Counted from the first letter of the stretch, positions 34,064-43,539 are shown. The stretch: DNA of 64,000 nt from Pantoea rwandensis (GCF_000759475.1 NZ_CP009454.1:2666001-2730000); one strand, 5' to 3'. The notes: generated by a model from the sequence alone, not told the origin. Made by a program: numbers and translations.

Positions 34064-35551
34064 TCAACCAACTTCATGCCACATTTCGCTCATCGCCAGC
34101 TCCAGCCTTTTGAACACCCGATAACGTGCATCATGAAACGCAAAGCGTTCCGGGCGTGGCTGTAACTCGCCGGGATTAAGGAGTACTGCGTGCTGCGCCG
34201 CCGTGGCCAGATCGGGCCAGACACCCACGCCGACGCCCGCACAAAGCGCAGCACCCAGCGCGCCAGTCTCTTTGCACTCCGCCACGCGAATCGGAATCCC
34301 TAACACATCAGCAAACATTTGCGGCCAGATACAGCTGCGCGCCGCGCCACCAGAGAGGATGGCGTGGGTGAACGGGATCCCTGCTGCGCGCAAGCGATCG
34401 ATGTGCGCGCGATGGGCAAATATCACGCCTTCAAACAGCGCAAACAGCATATCCGCGCGCGTATGCCAGCCGCTCAATCCGTAAAACCCCGCTTTTGCGG
34501 GTTTAGATTTACGACCGGAATAGAGGTAAGGATGATAGAGCGGCAACTGCGGGTTGGGCTCAACATGGGCCACAGTATCACTGCTGTGCGCCGCGCCGCT
34601 GCCGGCGCGGCCATCATCGAACTCACGCAGGAACCAGTCGAGATTGGCGGCCGAGGTGGCGCTGGCTTCAATCGCCATAAAACGATCATTTTCAATAATT
34701 GAATTCATAAACACGGGCCGCTGGTAATCCGGTTTATCGACCACCACCTGATTGATGCTCCAGGTGCCTGCGACGATAGAAGCCTCACCGGTTTTCACCA
34801 CGCCAGAACCAATGGCGCTGGCCACCACATCGAAAATGCCGGCCACCACCGGTATGCCTGACGGTAATCCGGTGAGTTGCGCGGCGCGTGCGGTCACGTG
34901 TCCGACCACCGCACAAGACTCGCGCAGAGGCGGCAGCAGGTTGAGCGCCTCTTCAATGCCATACAGCGCCATCAACTCGCGGCTGTAATTGCGCTGTCGA
35001 TAATCGATTAATCCGGCCCCGGCGGCATCGGAAACCTCAGCGCTGATGGCCCCGCAGAGGAAATGGGCGATGACATCTTTAGCACACAACAAATGGCCGA
35101 TCTGCGCCCAGCGATCGGGCTGATGTTGTTTGATCCAGCTTATCAGCACGGGCGTGGCGGCGGGCCAGGGCTTCTGCAGCGAAAGTTGATAGATGGCTTT
35201 ATCGGCGCCGCTGGCTTCCAGGTCCTGCACGGTTTCCATGGCGCGATGGTCGATAGATTGAATGCCGAACAAGGGCTGTTGCTGCTTATCAAGTGCATAC
35301 AGACCGTTACCGTGACCCGCCGCGCCCACGGCAATCACCTCATTCGCCGCGCTGCCCGCCTGTTGCAGGCAGCGCGTGACAGCCACGCTGACCCCGTGCC
35401 AGATATCTTCTACCGGACGCTCCGCATAACCTTCCTGCGGCTGGTGGGTTTCTCCCGCACATTCGGCAACCGACAGCACGCGGCCACTGAGATCAAACAG
35501 TACCGCTTTGATCATGGTGTTTCCGGCATCTATGCCGAGAAGTTGACTCAT
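34064..35551 (-). CDS. FGGY-family carbohydrate kinase
   Basis: 495 residues. The N-terminal ATPase motif LLGIDAGNTMIKAVLFDLSG and the C-terminal FGGY-type region AGIPFTHAILSGGAARSCIWPQMFADVLGIPI, then ETGALGAALCAG are clear. The sequence is closest in character to pentulose/L-xylulose kinases, but no single substrate can be assigned. Its operon partners, an oxidising GlpD-like dehydrogenase and an aldolase, suggest that a polyol or ketose is phosphorylated, oxidised and cleaved. Reverse strand, 60 bases after the aldolase gene. Confidence 0.8.
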   Translation of the reverse strand: MSQLLGIDAGNTMIKAVLFDLSGRVLSVAECAGETHQPQEGYAERPVEDIWHGVSVAVTRCLQQAGSAANEVIAVGAAGHGNGLYALDKQQQPLFGIQSIDHRAMETVQDLEASGADKAIYQLSLQKPWPAATPVLISWIKQHQPDRWAQIGHLLCAKDVIAHFLCGAISAEVSDAAGAGLIDYRQRNYSRELMALYGIEEALNLLPPLRESCAVVGHVTARAAQLTGLPSGIPVVAGIFDVVASAIGSGVVKTGEASIVAGTWSINQVVVDKPDYQRPVFMNSIIENDRFMAIEASATSAANLDWFLREFDDGRAGSGAAHSSDTVAHVEPNPQLPLYHPYLYSGRKSKPAKAGFYGLSGWHTRADMLFALFEGVIFAHRAHIDRLRAAGIPFTHAILSGGAARSCIWPQMFADVLGIPIRVAECKETGALGAALCAGVGVGVWPDLATAAQHAVLLNPGELQPRPERFAFHDARYRVFKRLELAMSEMWHEVG

Positions 35552-35611
35552 ATCCGACTCCGATTCACAGACGAAGACGGCGCACCGCTTAAGCGCCGGT
35601 GCAGGTAAAAC

Positions 35612-36451
35612 TCAACCCTGCTGATAAATGTCCAGGGCTTCCGCGCCGCTGGCGCCCTGGTGGATGATCGCCATCAGCGCTTTCACCACGCGAGACGGAT
35701 TATCGTGTTGATACACGTTCCGGCCGTACACCATACCGCTGGCACCTTGTGCCATTAACGCAGCGCTTTTCGCCAGTACCGGTGCCAGTTCACCTTTACC
35801 GCCTCCTCGCACCAGCGTAGGGCAGCGCGCTGCTTCCACGACGCGGTGAAAATCTTCAACATTTTCCGTTGGATCGGCTTTAATGATGTCAGCGCCAAGC
35901 TCTCGCGCCAACCGCACCAGCGGCACGATTTTCTCGACATCACCGAGTGAACCATAAGCCGCACCTTGTCCGGCGGGGGCCATCACCAGAGGCTCAATCA
36001 TCAACGGCATGGCGTAACGATCGCACGCCTGACGCAGACGGCCGATATTCTCCACGCACATGCGGAAAATGCCGGGTTCATCAGGAATCAGATAGAGATT
36101 CACCACCACTGCAGCCGCATCCATCTGCAATGCAGCGAGGATGGGCTCATCAGGGTTGTGCAACACCGCCCACATCTCACGATGGCGTGCCACGTTGTAA
36201 GCGTTACCGACATCCGTGCGCATCACCAATGCTGGCTTACGGCCTGCGACCTGTTGCAACAGATCCGCCTGGCCGTAATTCACCTGAATCGCGTCCGGCT
36301 GTGCGGCAATCAGGTTTTTCATGACCCCCTCAATATTTTCCAGTCCAATCAGAAAATCAGGCTCGTTAGCAATGCCGTGGTCGATGGCCACATCAAGGCA
36401 TTTGCCGTGTTGAAACAGACGATTCATGCGGACTTTATTGCTGACTAACAT
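35612..36451 (-). CDS. DhnA/LacD-type class I aldolase
   Basis: 279 residues of the DeoC/FbaB/LacD TIM-barrel superfamily. The Schiff-base lysine is recognised in GADIIKADPTE (about residue 187), the phosphate-binding loop in RGGGKGE (about 213), and the N-terminal DHG (AIDHGIANEP). LsrF, which acts on phosphorylated autoinducer-2 together with the FGGY kinase LsrK, belongs to the same family, but no other lsr gene is near. A ketose-phosphate aldolase role is inferred. The start overlaps the end of the dehydrogenase gene by 17 bases. Confidence 0.78.
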   Translation of the reverse strand: MLVSNKVRMNRLFQHGKCLDVAIDHGIANEPDFLIGLENIEGVMKNLIAAQPDAIQVNYGQADLLQQVAGRKPALVMRTDVGNAYNVARHREMWAVLHNPDEPILAALQMDAAAVVVNLYLIPDEPGIFRMCVENIGRLRQACDRYAMPLMIEPLVMAPAGQGAAYGSLGDVEKIVPLVRLARELGADIIKADPTENVEDFHRVVEAARCPTLVRGGGKGELAPVLAKSAALMAQGASGMVYGRNVYQHDNPSRVVKALMAIIHQGASGAEALDIYQQG

Positions 36452-38189
36452 GGCGTGTTTCCTCCTGGAAAAGAGTGGGGTTAAGACCGGTCAGACCGTG
36501 CTGACGCGCCAGGCTGGCGCAGCTGCTTTGTAAATGGTGTTGTCGTTGAGTGGCGTTCCAGCCGCGCAAGTCGGCCATCAGTTCAGCAATTTCTGCTACC
36601 AGTGCGGGGGTTAATTCGCCGCAAATTGCCAGCGAGGTGCGGCGCACCAGCAGGTCCTCAAGCTGTTGAACCTGCTCCTGCTCAATGAGGTAACGGAGTT
36701 CCAGCGCGCTATAACCTGCATGATGCCGCAGCGGTTGTTCACCCTGTTGCTGGATCTCGTGCAGGATCGGCAGAGCACGACTGCCATAACGGCGGACTAA
36801 CTGCGACACGCGGGGCAGTGGCAGGGAATACTGCTGTGCGAGCTGGGTAAGCCACGCGGTTTGCCCGGAAGGTGCTGGAAAATCGCGGCCGCCGCCAATC
36901 GGCAGATCGCCGCTCGATACCCGGCGTTTTTCTCCGATCAGACGCAAGACCCGGTCCGCTGCCTCTTCACCAAACTGACGGAAGGTAGTCCATTTACCAC
37001 CGACCAGACAAAGCAGGCTGTAAGTATGTGCGGCAGCGGGAGGCAGCAGCACCAGCGAGTGATTGCGGGAGATTTGCCCGTTAACTTTGGCGTCGCTGGC
37101 CGGAAGTGGACGCACACCGCAGAAGGTGTACAGAATGGACGATTCCGGCACCACGACGTCAGGGAAAACAAAGCGCAGCGACTCAAGAATGTAGGCTTTT
37201 TCCTCTTCCTCACACACCACGCTATCCGGGTCGTCAACGCGAATATCCGTTGAACCCAGCAGCACCTTGCCAAACCAGGGAAACATGATGCAGACGCGAC
37301 CTTCCTGGTTTTCGAAATAGACCATTTCCCCATCGAGCATCTGTAACAGTTCGGGGTGATCGATGATCAGATGCGAACCCTTGGTCCCGCCAATCAGTTT
37401 GGTGAAATGCCCAGAGGGCGCCAGGCGATGATTAAGCTGATCTATCCACGCGCCGCCGGCATTAACCAGTACATGCGGCTGCAGAGTAAAGTGCTCACCG
37501 CTGAGTGCATCCTGTAAGGTAACGGATTCGCCATCGGCACTCACCAGTTGCAGATAATTCAGTGCCAGTGCGTCCGGACAAGCACGCTCAGCATCCTCTA
37601 TCAATTCATAACCCAGTCGTTCCGGTGCACTGATCCAGGCATCGTAGTAGCTGGCGCTGTATTTCACCCAGGGGGCGAACCCAGGCCAGCGGTCGCGCGT
37701 AGCCGCCTCGGCGCGTACCTGATGTTTCGGCATGGAGCCGTACTGTTTGGTGTAAACATCGTAAAGACTGAGGCCGGTTTTGATCAGCAGTGCACCACGC
37801 CGCGTGGGTTTATCGCTCAGACGCAGAAAGCGCCGCGTGGCATTGATGAGTCCACCTCCCAGATTATCGATCGGGACGGTGGTGCGCAGCGGAAAAACAT
37901 AGTGCGCGGCATTTTTCAGCAGCCGGTCGCGCTCAATCACCGACTCTTTGACCAGCGCAAACTCGCCGGTTTCCAGATAGCGCAGTCCGCCGTGGATCAT
38001 GCGCGATAAGGCACCGCTGGCCGCCTGACACCAGTCGCCTTTTTCCACCAGAATCGCTGGAATACCTTGTAATGCCAGCTCGCGAAAGGTACTGATGCCG
38101 TTAATGCCGCCACCAATAATGAGCACCGGTGTCGACGTGCGTTGTCGTAAAGCGCTGAGTCGCTGCTCGCGTGTTGCATTATTCTCCAT
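36435..38189 (-). CDS. GlpD-like FAD-dependent polyol-phosphate dehydrogenase
   Basis: 584 residues from ATG 38189 (GGAG six bases upstream; a longer frame to 38225 is not needed). The FAD motif VLIIGGGINGISTFRELAL (about 22-40) and the GlpD block ALSRMIHGGLRYLETGEFALVKESV are clear, and the C-terminal helical domain is present. It is the first gene of the module and probably membrane-associated, passing electrons to quinones. Glycerol 3-phosphate itself is possible, but the kinase and aldolase partners suggest another polyol phosphate. It differs from EryB encoded at 48227. Confidence 0.8.
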   Translation of the reverse strand: MENNATREQRLSALRQRTSTPVLIIGGGINGISTFRELALQGIPAILVEKGDWCQAASGALSRMIHGGLRYLETGEFALVKESVIERDRLLKNAAHYVFPLRTTVPIDNLGGGLINATRRFLRLSDKPTRRGALLIKTGLSLYDVYTKQYGSMPKHQVRAEAATRDRWPGFAPWVKYSASYYDAWISAPERLGYELIEDAERACPDALALNYLQLVSADGESVTLQDALSGEHFTLQPHVLVNAGGAWIDQLNHRLAPSGHFTKLIGGTKGSHLIIDHPELLQMLDGEMVYFENQEGRVCIMFPWFGKVLLGSTDIRVDDPDSVVCEEEEKAYILESLRFVFPDVVVPESSILYTFCGVRPLPASDAKVNGQISRNHSLVLLPPAAAHTYSLLCLVGGKWTTFRQFGEEAADRVLRLIGEKRRVSSGDLPIGGGRDFPAPSGQTAWLTQLAQQYSLPLPRVSQLVRRYGSRALPILHEIQQQGEQPLRHHAGYSALELRYLIEQEQVQQLEDLLVRRTSLAICGELTPALVAEIAELMADLRGWNATQRQHHLQSSCASLARQHGLTGLNPTLFQEETRHVSQQ

Positions 38190-38372
38190 GGATTGCTCCC
38201 CGGCTCGCGGCCATTTCGAGTACACCTGCTGTGGTAGATGTGGCTGATCACGCTTGAATAAGAAAGAGTGTCACCTTTCCCATACCCGTAGCGGTAAAGC
38301 GTATTGTGAGATTTAAATCGTTGACGTAAAAAGGAGTTATCGTTAATGGGATTTTCAAGAGTTGTGATTGCT

Positions 38373-38397
38373 CTCACAAAGACGGTGTAAGTGTGAG
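38373..38397. promoter_or_regulatory. Inverted repeat CTCACA-N13-TGTGAG
   Basis: Perfect 6-bp arms in the 285-bp divergent spacer between the GlpD-like gene and ampC. Could be an operator for either gene; it is not a CRP site in orientation. Weak support. Confidence 0.3.
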
Positions 38398-38474
38398 GAC
38401 GCAGTCGTACCTGAATTAGAGCTGAAATTAGTTTCGTGTCAAAATAATGACTTAACTAAAATTAAGGGATTATC

Positions 38475-39599
38475 ATGAATTTCTCGAAGATCGTCGGTGC
38501 GATTGGCTTGCTGACCAGCAGTAGCGTTTTCGCACAAACCCCTTCACCTGACGCCATTATTAAACCGTTGATGGAGCAGTATCAGATTCCGGGCATGGCG
38601 GTGGCTATTTTGCACGATGGCAAAACCGAGTTTTACAATTACGGCGTGGCATCCAAAGAGACACGTCAGCCGATTACCGCGCAGACCTTGTTTGAAATCG
38701 GGTCACTCAGCAAAACCTTTACCGCCACCCTGGCGAGCTATGCTGCTCAGCAGAAAAAACTGCAATTTAGTGATAAAGCCAGCACCTGGTTGCCGGAACT
38801 GAAGGGCAGTGCGTTTGATCAGGTGTCACTGCTTAACCTCGCGACCCACACATCGGGTACGCCGCTGTTTGTTCCCGACGATGTCACCAATCAGCAGCAG
38901 TTGATGAACTGGTACAAAAACTGGCAGCCACCGGCTCAGCCGGGCACCCAGCGTGTCTACTCCAATCTTGGAATTGGTATGCTCGGCATGATCGCCGCCA
39001 AAAGTTTACATCAGCCATTTATCCGCGCGATGGAACAGCAACTGTTGCCTGCAATGGGCATGCATCACACTTATATTCAGGTGCCCGCATCGGCGATGGG
39101 CCAATATGCGCAAGGTTATAACAAGCAGGACAAGCCAGTGCGTGTGACGCCAGGCCCATTGGATGCTGAATCCTATGGACTGAAATCGACATCAGCGGAT
39201 TTGATTCGCTGGCTGGCGATCCAACTCGATGAACAGAAGGTGGCGACGGAGTGGCAGCAGGCGATTGACGCCACGCATCAGGGCTACTACAAAACCGCCG
39301 CGTTTACCCAGGCGATGATGTGGGAATACTATCCGCTGCCCGTTTCAGCCCAGCAGTTGGTGGACGGCAACAGCGGCCAGCGCATCATGAAAGGGATGTC
39401 GGCCACGTTGATCACGCCACCGCAGGCTGCGCCACAACAGGCGTGGTATAACAAAACCGGTTCGACTAATGGCTTCTCGACCTACGCGGTGTTTATTCCA
39501 TCACAGAAAATTGCGGTGATTATGCTGGCGAATAAATGGTTCCCAAATGACGATCGCGTTATGGCAGCGGACAACATCATTCAGGCGTTGAGTCATTAA
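38475..39599 (+). CDS. ampC: Class C beta-lactamase (AmpC type)
   Basis: 374 residues with a signal peptide ending at FA-Q (residues 20-21). The serine beta-lactamase motifs are all present: S77-L-S-K80, the YSN triad in RVYSNLGIG (class C Tyr150 equivalent) and KTGSTNGF. It hydrolyses cephalosporins in the periplasm. ATG preceded by AAGGGA. No divergent ampR is present: the upstream neighbour is the GlpD-like gene, so expression is probably low and not inducible by the AmpR route. Confidence 0.9.
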   Translation: MNFSKIVGAIGLLTSSSVFAQTPSPDAIIKPLMEQYQIPGMAVAILHDGKTEFYNYGVASKETRQPITAQTLFEIGSLSKTFTATLASYAAQQKKLQFSDKASTWLPELKGSAFDQVSLLNLATHTSGTPLFVPDDVTNQQQLMNWYKNWQPPAQPGTQRVYSNLGIGMLGMIAAKSLHQPFIRAMEQQLLPAMGMHHTYIQVPASAMGQYAQGYNKQDKPVRVTPGPLDAESYGLKSTSADLIRWLAIQLDEQKVATEWQQAIDATHQGYYKTAAFTQAMMWEYYPLPVSAQQLVDGNSGQRIMKGMSATLITPPQAAPQQAWYNKTGSTNGFSTYAVFIPSQKIAVIMLANKWFPNDDRVMAADNIIQALSH

Positions 39600-39609
39600 C
39601 GAACGAATG

Positions 39610-39627
39610 GGCGCGCCCCGGCGCGCC
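39610..39627. terminator. Bidirectional hairpin between ampC and the LysE-type gene
   Basis: GGCGCG (39610-39615) pairs with CGCGCC (39622-39627) around six bases. The two convergent genes end on either side. No U-tract. Confidence 0.5.
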
Positions 39628-39642
39628 ACGTTAAACGGCACG

Positions 39643-40275
39643 CTACTTTCGTGCATCCAGAGCGAGTTTGACGGCCATTCCCGCCAACACCGTCCCCATC
39701 AACCAACGCTGCAAACGCTGCCAGCTGGGGCGTGCCAGTAAAAATGTCGACACCTGGCCAGCAGTAGTAATGAAAATCGCATTGACCGTCAGGCTAATCA
39801 CAATTTGGGTGACGCCCAATACCAGCGACTGCGTTAGCACGCTACCGTGATGCGGGCTAATAAACTGCGGTAACAGTGACAGAAACATCATGGCGATTTT
39901 TGGGTTGGCGAGGTTAGTGAGGAAACCCATGGTGAACAATTTACGCGGATTGTCGGCAGGGAGATCGCGCACGGCGAATGGCGAGCGGCCGCCGGGCTTG
40001 AGTGCCTGCCACGCCAGATACAGTAAATAGAGTGCGCCACCGAAACGCAACGCGTCATAGGCCCAGGGTACCGCCAATAGCCAGGCGGTGATGCCAAACG
40101 CCGCGCACAGCATGTAAAACACAAAACCTAACGCCACGCCGCCGAGGGAAATATAACCCGCCCGTTTGCCCTGACACAGCGAACGTGAAACCAGGTAGAT
40201 CATATTGGGGCCCGGTGTTAGCACCAATCCCAATGCCACCAATGAAAACGCTAACCAACTTGACAGTTCTGGCAT
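39643..40275 (-). CDS. LysE/RhtB family amino acid exporter
   Basis: 210 residues, six hydrophobic segments, with the family hallmark LTPGPNMIYLVSRSL at residues about 19-33 and the motif LGVTQIVISL in the C-terminal half. LysE/RhtB proteins export amino acids such as threonine, homoserine or lysine from the cytoplasm. Substrate not assignable. Monocistronic on the reverse strand, divergent from the monooxygenase-like gene at 40409. Confidence 0.82.
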   Translation of the reverse strand: MPELSSWLAFSLVALGLVLTPGPNMIYLVSRSLCQGKRAGYISLGGVALGFVFYMLCAAFGITAWLLAVPWAYDALRFGGALYLLYLAWQALKPGGRSPFAVRDLPADNPRKLFTMGFLTNLANPKIAMMFLSLLPQFISPHHGSVLTQSLVLGVTQIVISLTVNAIFITTAGQVSTFLLARPSWQRLQRWLMGTVLAGMAVKLALDARK

Positions 40276-40408
40276 GCAACACTCCTTGCGTTATTTTCGC
40301 AATTATGGCGTGAACCTGGCATATCAGGCAACGCACGTTTTCAGACTGACAACAGGAATAAGCTGCGTTAGTTTGGCTTGGCTTATTTTATTTAAAAGGG
40401 AGATGAAA

Positions 40409-40708
40409 ATGACCGTTCCTGTAGTGGCACTGCTAACGGCAAAACCGGGTTGCGAAGATAAAGCTGAGCAATTATTTCGTGGGGTTATTGAAGAGACGCT
40501 GCGCGAAGAAGGGTGTATTACCTATCAGCTCAACATCGATAGCAAAAATCCGCGCCGCTTTGTCTGGACTGAAGAGTGGGCGAGCCAGGAATTACTGGAT
40601 AAGCACCTGAATGCCCCACACATCGTTAAACTGTTCGCGGATCTTGAACCGCTGTTAGAACACGCCGAAGTGGTGGCATTACGCAAAGTCGCGGGTGGCA
40701 ATGCGTGA
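40409..40708 (+). CDS. Antibiotic biosynthesis monooxygenase (ABM) domain protein
   Basis: 99 residues from ATG 40409 (AGGGAG six bases upstream). A single ferredoxin-like ABM domain: VVALLTAKPGCEDKAEQLF, EEGCITYQLNID, RFVWTEEWASQELLDKHL, PHIVKLFADLEPLL. Dimeric relatives (YgiN, LsrG) oxidise quinols or isomerise small metabolites. Function not predictable beyond this. A strong terminator follows. Confidence 0.78.
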   Translation: MTVPVVALLTAKPGCEDKAEQLFRGVIEETLREEGCITYQLNIDSKNPRRFVWTEEWASQELLDKHLNAPHIVKLFADLEPLLEHAEVVALRKVAGGNA

Positions 40709-40715
40709 AGGGAAT

Positions 40716-40738
40716 AAGCAGACTTCGGTCTGCTTTTT
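40716..40738 (+). terminator. Strong intrinsic terminator after the ABM gene
   Basis: AAGCAGAC-TTCG-GTCTGCTT followed by TTTAT: an 8-bp stem with a stable UUCG tetraloop and a U-tract. Confidence 0.9.
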
Positions 40739-40789
40739 ATTTGTAGATTTTGATATGAAATTCCGCCTCAGAATATAAAGGAGACCAGA

Positions 40790-41185
40790 ATGAGAACACA
40801 AAAGCGTTGCATGGGTTACGTCGCTATTGTGGTCGATGATTATGACCGCGCGATTGAATACTATACGCAAAAACTGGGGTTCCATTTAATCGAAGATACC
40901 CCGCAGCCAGGCAAGCGCTGGGTGGTGGTCAATCCTAATCCGCAGAGCGATTGTAACTTGCTGCTGGCGCAGGCATCGAATGAGCGCCAGCAAGGGTTTA
41001 TTGGTAATCAATGCGGCGGCCGCGTGTTCCTGTTTTTACAAACGGACGACTTCTGGCGTGATTACCAGCAAATGAAAGCCAATGGTGTCACTTTCTGTGA
41101 AGAACCCCGCGAAGAGGAGTATGGCACGGTTGTGGTTTTCGAGGATTTGTACGGCAACCGTTGGGACCTTTACCAGAACAAATGA
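40790..41185 (+). CDS. VOC (glyoxalase/bleomycin-resistance) family protein
   Basis: 131 residues with two beta-alpha-beta-beta-beta units: CMGYVAIVVDDYDRAIEYYTQKLGF at the start and GRVFLFLQTDDFWRDYQQM, FCEEPREEEYGTVVVFEDLYGNRWDLYQ at the end. The terminal glutamate/histidine metal positions are only partly present. Members detoxify electrophiles or bind drugs; substrate unknown. ATG preceded by AAAGGAG. Confidence 0.78.
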   Translation: MRTQKRCMGYVAIVVDDYDRAIEYYTQKLGFHLIEDTPQPGKRWVVVNPNPQSDCNLLLAQASNERQQGFIGNQCGGRVFLFLQTDDFWRDYQQMKANGVTFCEEPREEEYGTVVVFEDLYGNRWDLYQNK

Positions 41186-41204
41186 TCGACCGGTCTTACT
41201 CGCC

Positions 41205-41684
41205 TCAAAACCCAGGTTTCAAACACCGGTTAAGCGGCCGATAATGGAAGCCAGAAATGACCTGGTTCCCCACTTTAAACAGGTAGATGCGGGCGGTGAA
41301 ATTCTCGTCCGCCAGCGGATCAATATATTTCCCGACAGCGGGATCTTGCGTATCGGGACCCGCAATGCGAAAAGATTTGCGGGTGGATACCGTAACGGAA
41401 TCGGAGTGGTAGTCATAATCCAGGTTCACAGTGCGATCTACACTCATTCTGCTTTCCAACCCCTGCGGTGACATAAACGCCAGATAAGCATTAAGATGGC
41501 CTTCACGACTGCCGCTTAATATATCCCAATAGCCATGGCTTACCACGGTCCGGTCTGGTTCATCATAGATAATAAACGTCTCGGTCCGGCAATCGCCAGA
41601 AAATGGCCGTACAAAATAGGGCAGCGAAAACCAACCCAGCAACAATGCCAACAGGCAACATGCCGCAGAAAAAGCCATTCTCAT
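41205..41684 (-). CDS. FidL-like membrane-anchored protein
   Basis: 159 residues from ATG 41684, whose ATGA overlaps the stop of the upstream regulator gene; this fixes the start. One N-terminal membrane segment (AFSAACCLLALLLGWFSLPYF) anchors a periplasmic domain. Such a protein co-transcribed with a ToxR-like regulator recalls fidL next to marT in Salmonella; a role in modulating the regulator is inferred from that and from the analogous ToxR-ToxS pair. No catalytic motif. Confidence 0.55.
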   Translation of the reverse strand: MRMAFSAACCLLALLLGWFSLPYFVRPFSGDCRTETFIIYDEPDRTVVSHGYWDILSGSREGHLNAYLAFMSPQGLESRMSVDRTVNLDYDYHSDSVTVSTRKSFRIAGPDTQDPAVGKYIDPLADENFTARIYLFKVGNQVISGFHYRPLNRCLKPGF

Positions 41685-42541
41685 GGATGGTTTCTCCCGA
41701 TAACCGCAAATGTCTGGCAAAAGGTTGTCGCCAGTTCAATTTCGCCATTGCACACAAAGAAATTAATCGCGTTGCCACGATCGGCATTAATGTAGATTTT
41801 GCTTTGCGGCGTAATGGAAACCTGCATTTTGTTAAGCCAGTAATTCACGCGCGTTGCCGACTCATGTTTGTCATTTTCCACGTATTGAGAAAACAGAATG
41901 GTGTGCCCATTTAGCTGGAGTGATTCGCCATATCGCAATGGGTGGATAAGTTGTTGGCCACGAATCAGAAGGCCCGCGATAAAAAACAGGCAGCAGAGCA
42001 GCAGCGTAAGTACTCTTAATTTTATGTTCGCCGGTTTTTTCTTAACAGCTGATTTCGATGTATCAGAAACAGAGATCGCTGATGTCTCTTGATTTTGATT
42101 CACACTATCGTGGCGTTCCGGTAACGAATAATTTTGTGAGTCTGATACCAGGGTGATACAACCGGGTTTTAAGCGATATCCCATGTATCCCAGTGTCTCA
42201 AGAATTTCACCTTCCACATCGAGTGAAGCGAGTGATTTCCGGATGCGAAAAAGGGTTTGTCGCACAGTATTATCGGAGACCACAGCACCATGTTTTTTCC
42301 AACAGGCATCATGTAAGGATTCTTTGGAAACGATATTACCTTCATGCTCACACATGTACGTCAGGCATAGTTTACTTTGCCTGCTAAGAATAATCTCTTT
42401 ATCTTCCAGCCTGATCAGACCGGTATCGGTAAAAAAAAGAATGGTCACTTCTGCCAGGTCCCCATGGTGCATCTTCAACGCACACTTTTCATTCGGCTGA
42501 TTATAACACGGTCTGACAAAAGGGCATGCTGATGATACCAT
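41681..42541 (-). CDS. ToxR/CadC-like membrane-bound transcriptional regulator
   Basis: 286 residues if started at 42541; an internal ATG at 42472 would give 263 and neither has a convincing ribosome site. The cytoplasmic part is an OmpR-type winged helix (LSRQSKLCLTYMCEHEGNIVSKESLHDACWKKHGAVVSDNTVRQTLFRIRKSL, then LGYMGYRL), followed by a polar linker, one membrane segment (LRVLTLLLCCLFFIAGLLI, about 178-196) and a periplasmic domain with two cysteines. This is the layout of ToxR, CadC and MarT, which sense conditions across the inner membrane. It is coupled to the FidL-like gene. Confidence 0.75.
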   Translation of the reverse strand: MVSSACPFVRPCYNQPNEKCALKMHHGDLAEVTILFFTDTGLIRLEDKEIILSRQSKLCLTYMCEHEGNIVSKESLHDACWKKHGAVVSDNTVRQTLFRIRKSLASLDVEGEILETLGYMGYRLKPGCITLVSDSQNYSLPERHDSVNQNQETSAISVSDTSKSAVKKKPANIKLRVLTLLLCCLFFIAGLLIRGQQLIHPLRYGESLQLNGHTILFSQYVENDKHESATRVNYWLNKMQVSITPQSKIYINADRGNAINFFVCNGEIELATTFCQTFAVIGRNHP

Positions 42542-42762
42542 TCAGGTAGGTAACAGCCTTGTCACAGATTTATATCTATGATTAATATAGAAATAATATT
42601 CATACTGGTGACTTTTAAGTGACATTTACGCCAGCGTGTTGAAAGCCATCAATCTAGCGAATAATATCCGCATCGGATTAATCGCATGGCATCGACTAAT
42701 ATCGATCAGATGAATCTGTAATGATTGCATATTGGCGTGATTACAATTGAGGAATATCAAAA

Positions 42763-43440
42763 ATGCATAGCGTCATTAAAATAACAACAAGCAAACTCAA
42801 AAATAAAAATATCGCTATTATGACACCCAGCGCAATCACCTACTATGGTATTCGCGCCATGTTGACAACATTGAATGCTGTGACGGTGACTCACCATCCC
42901 ATCCAAACCCATGATGAACAGATCAACATCATTGATAGAGATTTGGATCTGATTATTATCGACACTGAGGTTGGTAATGCAGATGTTATTTCTATGCTGA
43001 TAAAATCTTACTTGCCCACTGCATCTGTCATCATTTTAACCCGCGCATCGGATATCAGACTATTACAAAAATATAAAAAATCAGGTGTGCAAGCGATATT
43101 AAACAGGAAAAGTAATCAACGCGAGGTTGAAGATGCGGTGACGGCAGTACTTGAACATCGAGTTTGGGGATTTGAAGTCAAACCCACTGCACCGCAGAAG
43201 GGTTCATCTCTTCGACAGGTATTCTCATCGAGAATGTATGAAGAAGCGATGCTTTCACTCAGTACCACGGAAAGAACGATCATCCGCTCCATCTATCGCG
43301 GCCGTACCGTAACGGATATTGCTGTTGCCAAAGACAAAAGTATTAAAACCATTAGCAGCCAAAAACAGTCTGCAATGCGCAAACTCAATGTAAAAAATCT
43401 GGCTGAACTCCATCAGCGTTATCACGCCTGGCTGAAATAG
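42763..43440 (+). CDS. LuxR-type regulator with degenerate receiver (RcsB/BglJ-like)
   Basis: 225 residues. The C-terminal helix-turn-helix (LSTTERTIIRSIYRGRTVTDIAVAKDKSIKTISSQKQSAMRKLNV) shares the KTISSQK-SAM-KL core with RcsB. The N-terminal part has a receiver fold, but the acidic pair expected after the first strand is replaced (IAIMTPSAITYYG); a D is kept at the phosphorylation position (LIIIDTEVG). Such non-phosphorylated partners (BglJ, RcsA-type) act with RcsB. Targets unknown. It is divergent from the ToxR-like gene. Confidence 0.7.
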   Translation: MHSVIKITTSKLKNKNIAIMTPSAITYYGIRAMLTTLNAVTVTHHPIQTHDEQINIIDRDLDLIIIDTEVGNADVISMLIKSYLPTASVIILTRASDIRLLQKYKKSGVQAILNRKSNQREVEDAVTAVLEHRVWGFEVKPTAPQKGSSLRQVFSSRMYEEAMLSLSTTERTIIRSIYRGRTVTDIAVAKDKSIKTISSQKQSAMRKLNVKNLAELHQRYHAWLK

Positions 43441-43518
43441 CACCTGGCCGGCCATTTCGTTCGCACACACCACCGTCTTCTTCCTCTTTATTTCCCGTCA
43501 TTTCTCTTCATTTCCCGG

Positions 43519-43539
43519 CACCGGAGAGCCACTCCGGTG
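43519..43539. terminator. Hairpin after the LuxR-type gene
   Basis: CACCGGAG (43519-43526) pairs with CTCCGGTG (43532-43539) around five bases; only a loose T-rich stretch follows. Probably ends the regulator transcript before ybiU. Confidence 0.55.
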
